Counted from the stretch's first letter, positions 21,879 through 30,162 are shown. The stretch is DNA of 37,875 bases from Planctomycetota bacterium (GCA_016209705.1 JACQVR010000057.1:1-37875); one strand, 5' to 3'. A program made the numbers and translations. Notes: generated by a model from the letters alone, not told the origin.

Positions 21879-22838
21879 CTAAATCAAATCGTGCTGGTGG
21901 TACCAATTCAACGTTTCCCGAAAGCTTTCTTCGAAGCCGGACCTGGCTTGCCATCCCAGGACCCGCTGAGCTTTCTCCGGCGAACACACCCAATACGTCT
22001 GCGTCATCTCGACGGCCTTGTCGCGCGTGAAGAGACCGCCGTTGCGGAGAAGTCGGGTCACGGGCTCCGTCGCGCCCGCCAGCATCCGCACGACCCGGTC
22101 CGGAATCCGGATCGTCAGCGCGCGCCGCTTCAACGTGCGCAGGACCACGTCCGTCAGCTCTTCATAGCTGCGCGGCCGCGGATCCGCCATGAAGAAGACG
22201 TGTCCGATGCCGGCCTCTCCCGCCGCCTCCAGAATTCCGCGCACGAGATCCCGCACGTAAAGGATGCTGGTGACTTTGAGCCCGCCGATGCGCGGGCGGA
22301 TTCCCCAGGATAAAGCCCAGTAGAAATCGCGCAGGCCGCGATCCCGGGGACCGTAGACCACGGGAGGACGGATCACCGTCACGGGCGTCTGCGGCAGGCG
22401 CCGCAGAACCTCCCGCTCGGCCTCCCACTTGGACCGGCCATACCGGGAAACCGGCCGGCAGGGATCGTCTTCTCTCAACGGGCGTCCATCGGAAGACGGC
22501 CCGCACGCCGCCAGGGAGCTGATGAAGATGAAGCGCCGCCGGCCGGCGGCGTCCAACAGATTCCGGGTCGACAGCCAGTTGCCTCGGCGAAACTCTTCCA
22601 AGGTGTTGGCCCGCAGGAGACCGGCCACGTGGAAAACGATGTCGATGCCTTCCAGCGCTTCATCCAGCGCTTCTCGCTCCCGCAAGTCCGCGGTCACGAC
22701 CTCGATGGGCTTGCCCTCGAACCAGCGCAGATTGCTGGTCGTGCGGGCGGTACAGCGGACGCGCGCTCCGCGGGCGAGCAATTCCTCGACCAGGTGGCTG
22801 CCCACGAAGCCGGTGGCTCCAGTCACGAGCGCGCGCAT
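21879..22838 (-). CDS. NAD-dependent epimerase/dehydratase (extended SDR)
   Basis: 319 residues from ATG 22838; a GTG one codon earlier is an equal candidate and no Shine-Dalgarno decides. Rossmann fingerprint ALVTGATGFVGSHLVEELLA, then VVTADLREREALDEALEGID, VFHVAGLL, FIFISSLAACGPS and SRYGRSKWEAEREVLRR with the catalytic Y-x-x-x-K. The substrate half contains VIRPPVVYGPRDRG (R-P-x-x-V-Y-G-P) and ILYVRDLVRGILEAA. The family acts on nucleotide sugars, hopanoid/sterol-type alcohols or flavonoid-like substrates; this version is closest to atypical SDRs related to sterol or hopanoid epimerases, though the substrate cannot be fixed. It is a single gene, with the zinc-knuckle gene 97 bases downstream on the same strand. 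Confidence 0.93.
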   Translation of the reverse strand: MRALVTGATGFVGSHLVEELLARGARVRCTARTTSNLRWFEGKPIEVVTADLREREALDEALEGIDIVFHVAGLLRANTLEEFRRGNWLSTRNLLDAAGRRRFIFISSLAACGPSSDGRPLREDDPCRPVSRYGRSKWEAEREVLRRLPQTPVTVIRPPVVYGPRDRGLRDFYWALSWGIRPRIGGLKVTSILYVRDLVRGILEAAGEAGIGHVFFMADPRPRSYEELTDVVLRTLKRRALTIRIPDRVVRMLAGATEPVTRLLRNGGLFTRDKAVEMTQTYWVCSPEKAQRVLGWQARSGFEESFRETLNWYHQHDLI

Positions 22839-22930
22839 CACGGCGCAAGTTTAGGGTACCGCCCGGCCTCCCGCAAGCAATCGGGACGCTACGTGTTCGG
22901 GCCGGAATGGATATATATTATGCGACGGAC

Positions 22931-23758
22931 ATGAGCATCAATCTGTCGCGCGTCTTCGTCCGCTATCCGGAGGTGGTCGGCGCGGCGCAGGCGCTGCGGG
23001 TCCATTTGGGGGCGCAGGCGCGGAGCCGAAGCGACCTGCCGCGCCACTTCGTCGTCTCCGTCGGCGGGGGTTGGATCGGCGTCTACGCGGCCGGCAACAG
23101 CTCGTCTCCTTCCTTGGCCCAGTACCTGTCTCGAGCGCTGGAGGCGGAGGCGCTGTGGTGCGGCCTCGCCGGCCGCTCATTGGCGTGCCGGCTCCAGCGA
23201 TACCGCCTGGGCCGTCAAGTGCAGGAGCAACTCAGTCCTCCGGGCCTCTTCGGCGCGGACGAAGTTCGCCTGCTTCCGGCGTACGGCGACGCGGAACGGG
23301 AGGTCTACCTCTGGCTGAACGAAGCGGGCATTCCGGAGCCTTATCGCTTCCTGCACGCCGAAGAGCTCGGCGCCCGCGACGCGGCCGGCGCGCCGGACGC
23401 GGTGGCGCTGTCCCCCGCCGCGGAATGGCCGGACGGCATCAAGGAAGAGGAATTCAGGCATCGAATTCCCCATTCGACGGCGAACGGAATCCGGACGATG
23501 TTCGACCGCTTCGACGAAAAAAGTTCGGTGGTCGAGGATGACGTGATCGTCCGCGGCGCGTTCGACGAAATGCGCGGCCGCCACCTTCTGGAAACGCTCG
23601 CCAAAATGGCGGCCCGACGCCGCATCCCGCCGGGATGGTCGTTCCGCTACGCCTTGTCCTCCCCCGACGGAGAGGCATTGGTGGACGCGCTCTTGTCGCT
23701 TTACGCCCGGGAGCGAGGACGCTGGGAGTACGAGATGATTCGGAGCCTGCCGTCGTAA
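22931..23758 (+). CDS. Hypothetical protein upstream of the FHA regulator
   Basis: 275 residues from ATG 22931, without a clear Shine-Dalgarno. It is soluble, with stretches such as LPRHFVVSVGGGWIGVYAAG, SLAQYLSRALEAEALWCGLA and MFDRFDEKSSVVEDDVIVRG. The middle holds PAAEWPDGIKEEEFRHRIPH. No signal peptide, membrane segment or motif identifies a family. It is followed after two bases by the FHA-GAF-sigma54 regulator gene and very probably co-transcribed and translationally coupled with it, so it may be a partner, ligand sensor or output of that regulator. Confidence 0.8.
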   Translation: MSINLSRVFVRYPEVVGAAQALRVHLGAQARSRSDLPRHFVVSVGGGWIGVYAAGNSSSPSLAQYLSRALEAEALWCGLAGRSLACRLQRYRLGRQVQEQLSPPGLFGADEVRLLPAYGDAEREVYLWLNEAGIPEPYRFLHAEELGARDAAGAPDAVALSPAAEWPDGIKEEEFRHRIPHSTANGIRTMFDRFDEKSSVVEDDVIVRGAFDEMRGRHLLETLAKMAARRRIPPGWSFRYALSSPDGEALVDALLSLYARERGRWEYEMIRSLPS

Positions 23759-23760
23759 CC

Positions 23761-25593
23761 ATGGCCTATCTGCTCGTCCGCGAATCCGGCTGCGAGCGTT
23801 ATTATCCCGCCGGCGAGACGGAAATCGGCATCGGGCGGTCCCGCCGGAACGCCGTCCGCCTGGCCACGGAGCGCTCTTCCCGCCAGCACTGCCTTCTGAA
23901 GCCCACCGCCGCGGGGAAATGGGAAATCGTCGACGCTGGCTCGTCCAACGGGACGTTCGTGAACGAATTGAGAGTCCATGTAAAGGAGCTGGAAGACGGG
24001 GATGTGATCAGGATCGGCGAGGCGACGATCACGTTCCGCGAAGGGTCGATGCCCGTGCCCGAACCGGCGGCGGCGGAATCCGCCACCGTGCCCATCCCGC
24101 TGCACGATCGCAACGTGCAGATCCTTTTTCAGACGATCCTGGCCGCATCGACCGCCACGGATCTGGACCGCTTCCTCGAGGCGGCGGTGGACGGCGTGGT
24201 GGAGATCTCGCGGGCCGAGCGCGGGGTTCTCTTCGTGGCGGACGCGAACGGCCTCGAGGTTCGGATGGCGAGGGATCAGGAGCGCCGGCCGATCGCGGAG
24301 GTGGAAGGCATCAGCCGGTCGATTCCCCGGCAGGTGTATGACACGGACACGGCGGTGTACCTCCTGGATTCGGCGCAGGCCGAAGAGGTCTCCAGCCGGA
24401 GCGTTTCCATCTATCAATTGCGGACCGTGATGTGCGCGCCGTTGCGGGTGGGCGACCAGCGGCTGGGGGTGCTTTACGTGGACAGCAAGGCCAAGACGCG
24501 GGAGTTCAGCGCGGCCGACCTGGCGATCTTCGAAGCGGTCGCGAACACGCTGGCGCTGACCATCGAAAACGTGCGGGCGAAGCAGCAGCGCGAGCGGCGG
24601 GAGGCGGAGCGGCGCCTCCGTCTGGAAGCCGAGAACGCCCTGCTGCGAGGGGCGCTGGAGAAGCGGAGGCACCTCGTCGGCGAAAGTCCGGCGATGAAGG
24701 ACGTCTACGAGACCGTACGCAAGGCGGCCCCGACGGACGCGAACGTCCTGATCGTCGGCGAGAGCGGAACCGGAAAGGAAGCGATCGCCCACGCGCTGCA
24801 CGACCTGTCGCCTCGCGCGTCGGGACCGTTCGTGGTCATCGACGGCGCCGCCATTCCGGAAATGTTGCTGGAAAGCGAGCTCTTCGGCTACGAGAAGGGT
24901 GCCTTCACCGGCGCGACCGGGTCGAAACCCGGCAAATTCGAGCTGGCCCAGGGCGGCACCCTGTTCCTGGATGAGATCGCCGAACTTTCTCCCGCCTTGC
25001 AGGCGAAGCTGCTGCGCGCCCTGGAGCAGAAGGTCGTCACTCGCGTGGGGGGAGTCGAACCAATCCGGCTCGATGTGCGCCTGGTCGCGGCGACGAACCG
25101 TGATCTGGCGGCCTTCGTGGCGAAAGGGCGGTTCCGCCAGGACCTTTACTTCCGTTTGAAGGTGGTGACGATTGCGCTGCCTCCCCTGCGCGATCGCGGG
25201 GACGACATCGAGCTTCTGGCGGATTTTTTCATCGTGGAAGCGAACGCCGCCAACGGACGATCCGTCCGCGGATTCTCGCCGGAGGCGCGGGCGGCGCTGC
25301 GGGCGCACCGATGGGACGGCAACGTCCGTGAGCTCAAGCACCGCATCGAGCAGGCGGTGATCCTGACGGACCGCGAACGGCTCGCGCCGGAAGACCTGAA
25401 TCTGCCGGGCGCGCCCGGCGCTTTTCGCCCCTTGGAGGCGGCGCGGGATCAGTTCGAAAAAGCCTACATCCTGCGCGCGCTGGAACGGCACGGGCGAAAC
25501 GTGACCCACACGGCCGGCGCCCTGGGGATTTCCCGCCAGCACCTTCAGAATTTGCTGCGCAAGTACGGCATCGCTCGTTACAATAAGTTTTGA
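23761..25593 (+). CDS. Sigma-54-dependent activator with FHA and GAF domains
   Basis: 610 residues. FHA domain (about 1-105): ETEIGIGRSRRNAVRLATER and SRQHCLLKP with SSNGTFVNE (the R, S-x-x-H and N-G phospho-threonine pocket). GAF domain (about 130-285): TDLDRFLEAAVDGVVEISRA to MCAPLRVGDQRLGVLYVDSK. AAA+ domain: VGESGTGKEAIA Walker A (333-340), GYEKGAFTGATG with the GAFTGA sigma-54 contact loop (380-385), GGTLFLDEIAELSP Walker B, and LVAATNRDLAAFV. C-terminal Fis-type HTH: HTAGALGISRQHLQNLLRKY. It should open sigma-54 promoters in response to a phosphorylated partner bound by FHA and a ligand or protein at GAF, so a Ser/Thr kinase is implied elsewhere. Starts two bases after the preceding stop. 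Confidence 0.96.
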   Translation: MAYLLVRESGCERYYPAGETEIGIGRSRRNAVRLATERSSRQHCLLKPTAAGKWEIVDAGSSNGTFVNELRVHVKELEDGDVIRIGEATITFREGSMPVPEPAAAESATVPIPLHDRNVQILFQTILAASTATDLDRFLEAAVDGVVEISRAERGVLFVADANGLEVRMARDQERRPIAEVEGISRSIPRQVYDTDTAVYLLDSAQAEEVSSRSVSIYQLRTVMCAPLRVGDQRLGVLYVDSKAKTREFSAADLAIFEAVANTLALTIENVRAKQQRERREAERRLRLEAENALLRGALEKRRHLVGESPAMKDVYETVRKAAPTDANVLIVGESGTGKEAIAHALHDLSPRASGPFVVIDGAAIPEMLLESELFGYEKGAFTGATGSKPGKFELAQGGTLFLDEIAELSPALQAKLLRALEQKVVTRVGGVEPIRLDVRLVAATNRDLAAFVAKGRFRQDLYFRLKVVTIALPPLRDRGDDIELLADFFIVEANAANGRSVRGFSPEARAALRAHRWDGNVRELKHRIEQAVILTDRERLAPEDLNLPGAPGAFRPLEAARDQFEKAYILRALERHGRNVTHTAGALGISRQHLQNLLRKYGIARYNKF

Positions 25594-25610
25594 GAATTAT
25601 TTGTAACACC
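25577..25610. repeat. 34-bp dyad repeat GTTAC...GTAACACC, copy 1
   Basis: Ends GTTACAATAA and TTATTTGTAAC are complementary apart from one bulged base, around the core GTTTTGAGAA. It holds the last codons and stop of the sigma-54 activator and, on the other strand, the last codons and stop of aat. The copy at 32891-32924 is identical at 30 of 34 positions. Confidence 0.75.
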
Positions 25611-26181
25611 AATCGGGCGACAACGTCAGGGCCTGGGAAAGCCGTTCGAGATACGCGTCGTGCGAAATCTCGACGGCGCCGAACGAAAGGGTCGCTCGGG
25701 TCACCATCTGGATGTCGCATAGGACGAATCCGCGCCGCTTCAGATGCCGCACCAGTTCCGCCAGCGCCGCCTTGCCGGCATCCGCGCGGCGGTGAAACAT
25801 CGATTCGGCCATGAACGCGCCGCCGACAGCCACGCCGTACACTCCTCCGGCCAAGGTTCCTTCCCGCCAAGCCTCGACGCTGTGCGCGTAGCCTCGACGG
25901 AATAATTCGAGATAGACGGCGGCCATCTCGGGAGAGATCCATGTCGTGGCGCGATCCGCGCACCCTTCCACGACGCCCGCGAAATCGCGATCGCTGGTTC
26001 GCACGTAACGGCGCATGGCGCGCTCGAGCCGCCGCGGAACGTGAAAGGCCTCCAAGGGAAGGATGCCGCGCGGGTCCGCCATGAACCACCGAATTTCCCC
26101 GGTGAAGGGGTCCGCCATGGGAAAATAGCCCTGACGATACGCATTCAAAACCTGGTCGGCGGTGAGGGGATGGCGCCCCAT
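25597..26181 (-). CDS. aat: Leucyl/phenylalanyl-tRNA--protein transferase
   Basis: 194 residues, typical for Aat. LTADQVLNAYRQGYFPMADP (L-x-x-A-Y-x-x-G-x-F-P-M), IRWFMADPRGILPLEAFHVP (W-x-x-P-x-x-R-G), TTWISPEMAAVYLELFRRGY (W-I), AHSVEAWREGTLAGGVYGVA (H-S-V-E-x-W and G-G-x-Y-G), FMAESMFHRRADAGKAALAE (E-S-M-F-x-x-x-x-x-A-S/G-K) and LCDIQMVTRATLSFGAVEI (D-x-Q). Aat attaches Leu or Phe from tRNA to proteins with basic N-termini, marking them for ClpS/ClpAP in the N-degron pathway. Convergent with the activator gene; the last codons lie in the 34-bp repeat. Confidence 0.97.
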   Translation of the reverse strand: MGRHPLTADQVLNAYRQGYFPMADPFTGEIRWFMADPRGILPLEAFHVPRRLERAMRRYVRTSDRDFAGVVEGCADRATTWISPEMAAVYLELFRRGYAHSVEAWREGTLAGGVYGVAVGGAFMAESMFHRRADAGKAALAELVRHLKRRGFVLCDIQMVTRATLSFGAVEISHDAYLERLSQALTLSPDWCYK

Positions 26182-26211
26182 CGCCCCTTATCCTAGTATG
26201 AAACGCCTCCG

Positions 26212-27159
26212 ATGCGCTACCGACTCCGCCGGCGCGGCATCGACCACGGCGCCGTCGCTCCCGGCGCGCGAACCACGTCCTGGGAAGCCTGCGAACCGGT
26301 CGTGCTGCGAAGCGTGATACCCATCCACCGGGCCCGGCCTTCCATCCTCCGAGCCCTGCGCATGATCGCGCGCTTGCGGCGGGGAGCCGATCTCGCGTCG
26401 CGGCTGCCTCCCCTTCCGCGGGGATTCCGCATTCTGGGCACCACGGTGAATACGGGGGATCCGCTCGAAATCCACAAACTGCATCTTTCCGCGCGAGGGA
26501 GGGAGCTGTACATCAAGGTGAACTGGCTCTCAACGTATCCGCGCGACGGCTCGCTGCGCCTGCGATTCTCGTTCGGAGCGGAAGTCCTGGACGATTGGGC
26601 CGAGGATCCCGTGGCTTCCCGCGCGAGCGATCGGCTCTTCGAAAGGGTGTTCCCCGCGAGCCGCCTGGTCACGCACAGTCCCGCAATCCTTCGGCACATC
26701 CGATCGCGCATCCAAGCCCAGCCCCGCTTCGTCCAACGGATCGTCTATTCAAATGCTCCCGGCGGCGGCGCGTTTTTTCACCACGACTACGTGCCGCGCC
26801 AAGCGGGGGTCGTCTACGCGCAGCTCGCGGGCGCGACGGGATGGATCGCGCTTCCCAAGCGAACTCTTGCCCGGCAGATCCAGAATCACACGCGCCGGTG
26901 GCGCGACACGCGCGCCCTGCTCGATTACCTGGACGCGCCGAATCCGGACCGTCTCCACCGACTGATCAATCATTCTCCCACCTTTACGCGACGTCTGGCC
27001 AAAGACGGATGGTTCTCTGTCCTGCGCCCAGGCGACTCGATTCTCCTTCCATCGCGCGGATGGGATGACGTCGCGTGGCATTCCATATTTACCGTGGGAC
27101 GAAGCCCCAATCTGGCGCTGTCGTTCGGCATCCGGCGCAAAGAAAACTTTGCACCGTAA
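26212..27159 (+). CDS. Hypothetical protein with a possible cupin/JmjC-like fold
   Basis: 315 residues starting at ATG 26212, divergent from aat with 30 bases between start codons. The N-terminal half is basic, with no motif (RAPSILRALRMIARLRRGAD is not present as a membrane segment). The C-terminal half reads like a double-stranded beta-helix: GGAFFHHDYVPRQAGVVYAQ, LAGATGWIALPKRTLARQIQ, then FSVLRPGDSILLPS and AWHSIFTVGRSPNLALSFGI. The H-H-D pair and the distant H in W-H-S-I-F could form a 2-His-1-Asp iron site of cupin_8/JmjC-type oxygenases, with G-D-S-I-L-L-P-S as the typical strand. This is inferred from pattern only; substrate unknown. No signal peptide. Confidence 0.75.
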   Translation: MRYRLRRRGIDHGAVAPGARTTSWEACEPVVLRSVIPIHRARPSILRALRMIARLRRGADLASRLPPLPRGFRILGTTVNTGDPLEIHKLHLSARGRELYIKVNWLSTYPRDGSLRLRFSFGAEVLDDWAEDPVASRASDRLFERVFPASRLVTHSPAILRHIRSRIQAQPRFVQRIVYSNAPGGGAFFHHDYVPRQAGVVYAQLAGATGWIALPKRTLARQIQNHTRRWRDTRALLDYLDAPNPDRLHRLINHSPTFTRRLAKDGWFSVLRPGDSILLPSRGWDDVAWHSIFTVGRSPNLALSFGIRRKENFAP

Positions 27160-27198
27160 GCTACTACAAGCGAGCTAGTTGGGGTCTGGCCTCTTGAA

Positions 27199-27218
27199 CC
27201 GCCATATTTCGTTGGCGG
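27199..27218 (+). terminator. Hairpin after the 26212 gene
   Basis: CCGCCA (27199-27204) pairs with TGGCGG (27213-27218), 8-base loop, followed after a few bases by a pyrimidine run (TTTCTTTCC). It lies 40 bases after the stop codon; weak terminator call. Confidence 0.35.
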
Positions 27219-27304
27219 GATATGCCTTTCTTTCCTCGCCAAGCGGGTCGATTTCATGGCATGCTCTTTGCGTATTCACGAATGTAGTAAGATCCCGCTC
27301 CACT

Positions 27305-27343
27305 GCCCCGACCTGTCGTCGGGGCGGTTTTATTTTAAAACCG
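27305..27343 (+). terminator. Strong hairpin with T-run, overlapping a second hairpin
   Basis: GCCCCGAC-CTGTC-GTCGGGGC (27305-27325) followed by GGTTTTATTTT, a canonical intrinsic terminator on the plus strand. Its T-run is itself the arm of a second perfect 8-bp hairpin, CGGTTTTA-TTT-TAAAACCG (27325-27343), sharing one base. It lies only 26 bases upstream of the ATG at 27369, so besides ending the upstream transcript it could act as an attenuator of the LolA-like gene. Confidence 0.7.
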
Positions 27344-27368
27344 CGCGATACCTTACTAACATCACACC

Positions 27369-28058
27369 ATGCGATGGATGCTCCTGGCCCTCGGAGCGGC
27401 CGTGTTTCAGGAGTCGCCGGCGGACATCTTCAAGAAAGTCGAAGAGCGCGCGCTCTCCTCCCGGGCGTTCTCCATAAAATCCAGAATCGAGATAAAAGGG
27501 ACCCGGGACGGCATGGCCACCGAGGCGGAACTCAATGGCACGTTCCGGTCGAAAGGAGAGGGATTGGCCGCCGTGGAAATTTCGGGGACCATGAACGGGA
27601 AGCCGTTCCAGGTCACGATGGTTTCGGACGGCAAGAAGGCGCGCTACGAAGCGGGGGGCCAGACCGGCACGGCCGAACACCGCCTTCCTCTGGGCAGGAT
27701 CGCCCGCCAGTTGCACGTGCGCGCGGGTCTGTTCGGTTCCGCCGGCGCGATCGTGCAAACCATTCTTCAGCCCGGTCTGGAATGGAACAAACTGTTCATC
27801 GCCACGGACATCACCGCCAAAGCCGATGAAAAAGTCGGCGACCGGAGCTGCAAAGTCCTTGTATTCAACTTGCCGTCCGCCGCTCCCGGCGCTCCCGCCC
27901 TGAAGTGCAAGCTGTGGATCGACGCCGAGCGGTGGGTGCCGGTGAAACGAGAAACCACCTCGTCGGGAGATCGAGAATCGGCCACCATCATGGAAACGTA
28001 CACGGATATCGTCCGCGACGGGGAGATCGCCGACGACGTATTCCGCATCGACAAGTGA
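27369..28058 (+). CDS. LolA-like exported protein
   Basis: 229 residues. The N-terminus MRWMLLALGAAVFQESPA is a short signal peptide (basic start, hydrophobic core, A-V-F-Q-E-S-P-A cleavage region). The mature protein has alternating beta strands as in LolA/LolB-like lipoprotein carriers: SSRAFSIKSRIEIKGTRDGM, TEAELNGTFRSKGEGLAAVE, ISGTMNGKPFQVTMVSDGKK and LKCKLWIDAERWVPVKRETT (the L-W-I-D-x-x-x-x-x-P-x-K strand typical of this fold). It should act in the periplasm, binding a lipid or lipoprotein. It is preceded by a strong terminator-like hairpin and followed by a 359-base gap before recA. True LolA function is not proven. Confidence 0.75.
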   Translation: MRWMLLALGAAVFQESPADIFKKVEERALSSRAFSIKSRIEIKGTRDGMATEAELNGTFRSKGEGLAAVEISGTMNGKPFQVTMVSDGKKARYEAGGQTGTAEHRLPLGRIARQLHVRAGLFGSAGAIVQTILQPGLEWNKLFIATDITAKADEKVGDRSCKVLVFNLPSAAPGAPALKCKLWIDAERWVPVKRETTSSGDRESATIMETYTDIVRDGEIADDVFRIDK

Positions 28059-28417
28059 CGCTCGCCCAGACCGTTCATCGGACATTTTGAAGAACGGGCG
28101 GGGCTTGCTTTTGTACGGCTCGGCGTTGGTGGGAAACCGATCCGTGATTCCAAGCGGTCTTTCACGGTTGTCATGACGCGTCCTATAATGACACTGTGTT
28201 GGCGATAATCCTGAAGGACCGTTTGAAACGTCGAGATTTCCTGATGAAACGGTTTAGGAAGCGGTGCCGCCGTGCTCCATAACCCCTTAAGCTTAAGTTT
28301 GATCCGAACCACCTTTGCGGCACGGTTTGTGCTAAAAATGACCGCATGGCGGGAGATCAACTTCAGTGAGGACCGGAACCCGACGACATCAACATTATTA
28401 TGGGAGGGGAACATCTC
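28059..28417. promoter_or_regulatory. recA upstream region
   Basis: 359 bases without a gene. Candidate promoter TTTCAC, 18-base spacer, TATAAT (28160-28189), with a perfect -10 and a poor -35. Nearer recA lies a 12-bp perfect palindrome CTTAAGCTTAAG (28286-28297), and an imperfect TTCCT/AGGAA dyad around 28238-28260. No match to the E. coli or Bacillus LexA box was found, so the SOS operator, if present, is of another type. Confidence 0.4.
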
Positions 28418-29521
28418 ATGACGATCCAGATTCCGCAGCAGTCCATCGAACGCCGTCAGGAAGCGCTCAAAGCGGCGCTCCTCCAGATCGAGAAACAGTT
28501 CGGAAGAGGCTCCATCATGCGCCTGGGCGCGGACACCCGATTCGATGTGGAAGGTATCCCCACCGGATCGCTGGCTCTGGACATGGCGCTGGGTGGCAAG
28601 GGCATTCCGCGGGGACGCGTGATCGAGGTGTTCGGCCCGGAGGGATCGGGGAAAACGACGCTGTGCCTGACAGCCATCGCCCACGTCCAGAAGTCGGGAG
28701 GCCAGGCGGCGTTCATCGACGCCGAACACGCGCTGGACCCTACCTATGCCAAGAAATTGGGAGTCAATCTGGATTCCCTGCTTCTATCGCAGCCCGACAG
28801 CGGCGAGCAGGCACTGGAGATCGCCGAAATCCTGGTCCGCTCCAACGGCGTCGACATCATCGTCGTGGATTCGGTGGCGGCGCTCGTGCCTAAAGCGGAG
28901 CTCGAAGGCGAGATGGGGGACGTGCACATGGGGCTCCAGGCCCGGCTCATGTCTCAGGCGTTGCGCAAGTTGACGGCCGCCGTTTCCAAATCGCACACGT
29001 GCCTGGTGTTCATCAATCAGCTCCGCGAGAAGATCGGCGTGATGTTCGGCAATCCCGAAACGACCCCCGGCGGGCGAGCCTTGAAATTCTATTCCAGCGT
29101 CCGCATCGACGTCCGCCGGATCGGCGTGTTGAAGGACGCAGAGACGGAGCTGGGGACCCGCGTGCGGGCCCACATCGTCAAGAACAAGATCGCCCCGCCG
29201 TTCAAGAAAGCGGAATTCGACATGCTGTTCGCCAGCGGCATCTCGTACGAAGGGGACGTTTTGGATCTCGGCGAAGAACACGGCGCCGTCGAACGCAGCG
29301 GATCCTGGATCGCGTACCGCGGCGAGAAGCTTGGCCAGGGTCGCGAGAAGGCACGGGAATTCCTCCGAGAGCATCCGGAGATCGCCCTGAAGATCGAGAA
29401 CGACATCCGCGCCAAGCTGGGCTTGGAGCCCCGAGCGATCCCTTCAGCGCCGAATGCGGTTACGAAAACGGAAGAAAAGGAGTCCAAGGAAGAGAAGAAG
29501 ATGGTGAAAGCGGGCAAGTAG
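28418..29521 (+). CDS. recA: Recombinase A
   Basis: 367 residues from ATG 28418 (GGGAGGGG 8 bases upstream; an in-frame ATG six codons earlier has no such signal). Typical Rec[35 protein letters not shown], Walker [14 protein letters not shown] (72-84), INLSKxx-type [16 protein letters not shown], Walker [18 protein letters not shown], loop 1 [15 protein letters not shown], loop 2 [36 protein letters not shown]. The lysine/glutamate-rich tail ([19 protein letters not shown]) is the usual charged regulatory C-terminus. It forms filaments on ssDNA, catalyses strand exchange and triggers SOS. An 8-bp hairpin follows at 29559. Confidence 0.99.
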   Translation: MTIQIPQQSIERRQEALKAALLQIEKQFGRGSIMRLGADTRFDVEGIPTGSLALDMALGGKGIPRGRVIEVFGPEGSGKTTLCLTAIAHVQKSGGQAAFIDAEHALDPTYAKKLGVNLDSLLLSQPDSGEQALEIAEILVRSNGVDIIVVDSVAALVPKAELEGEMGDVHMGLQARLMSQALRKLTAAVSKSHTCLVFINQLREKIGVMFGNPETTPGGRALKFYSSVRIDVRRIGVLKDAETELGTRVRAHIVKNKIAPPFKKAEFDMLFASGISYEGDVLDLGEEHGAVERSGSWIAYRGEKLGQGREKAREFLREHPEIALKIENDIRAKLGLEPRAIPSAPNAVTKTEEKESKEEKKMVKAGK

Positions 29522-29558
29522 CGCGCGATGTCCCTGGCTCAGCAATCTGAATTCGCGC

Positions 29559-29617
29559 CGAAACCGAGGGTTTCGGACATTAGAAATCGCGAAACCCGAT
29601 AAGCTGAGCGATTTCTA
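29559..29617 (+). repeat. Dispersed hairpin-CATTAGAAA repeat, copy 2, with a second stem
   Basis: CGAAACC-GAG-GGTTTCG (within 29558-29576, 8-bp stem) followed by GACATTAGAAA; then TAGAAATCGC (29581-29590) pairs perfectly with GCGATTTCTA (29608-29617) over 10 bp. It lies 40 bases after the recA stop and may end recA transcription, although neither stem is followed by a T-run. The first part matches 16994-17022. Confidence 0.5.
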
Positions 29618-29669
29618 GCCCAAACTCGTCGGCGTTGCGACGAGTACGGCGGGAGCTTACAATGACGCC

Positions 29670-30080
29670 ATGCGGTGGCGTCGCGGAAAGGACACGGACG
29701 TGGCGGAGGATACAGGTGTCGTCCGCAAAGTCATCCAGGACCTGCTGGTGCCCGAGCTCTCCGACATCAAGGAGCGGCTGGCCGGTCACAGTGAAAAGTT
29801 CGTTTCCATCGAGAAGCGGTTCGAACAAATCGACCGGAGATTTGAACAGGTCGACAAGCGCTTTGAGCAGGTCGACAAGCGTTTTGAGCAAATCGATAAG
29901 CGGTTCGAGCAAATCGACAAGCGCTTCGAGAAGATCGAGCAACGGCTCGCCAATCTGGAAGCCGGATTCGCCTCCATGCAACAGATGCTCGAGAAGATCC
30001 TCCTCCGCATGGAAATGCTGGATCTCGACAAGCGGATCAGCCGGCTGGAAACGATGATGGAGCTCAAGAAATCCGCTTGA
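29670..30080 (+). CDS. Heptad-repeat coiled-coil protein
   Basis: 136 residues from ATG 29670; GTG 29700, with GGAAAGGA about 10 bases upstream, is an alternative start. After a short N-terminal part (VVRKVIQDLLVPELSDIKER) come six near-identical heptads, R-F-E-Q-I/V-D-K/R, then KIEQRLANLEAGFASMQQML and ILLRMEMLDLDKRISRLETM. The whole is a long parallel coiled coil with no signal peptide or membrane segment. The repeats are also near-identical at DNA level (ttgagcaggtcgacaagcg units), which points to recent expansion by slippage. It probably oligomerises; function unknown. It sits between recA and alaS on the same strand. Confidence 0.75.
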   Translation: MRWRRGKDTDVAEDTGVVRKVIQDLLVPELSDIKERLAGHSEKFVSIEKRFEQIDRRFEQVDKRFEQVDKRFEQIDKRFEQIDKRFEKIEQRLANLEAGFASMQQMLEKILLRMEMLDLDKRISRLETMMELKKSA

Positions 30081-30162
30081 AGCCCGGCCGGAACCCCGCT
30101 CTCGCCGCCCCGGAAGGCGCTTTCTTGCGAAACCTTCTCCGCTCCTCTATCATCCATTTCCA

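Noticed and set aside
23701..25542. 613-codon minus-strand frame
   Set aside because: Antisense to the FHA-GAF-sigma54 activator, whose domains are unmistakable.
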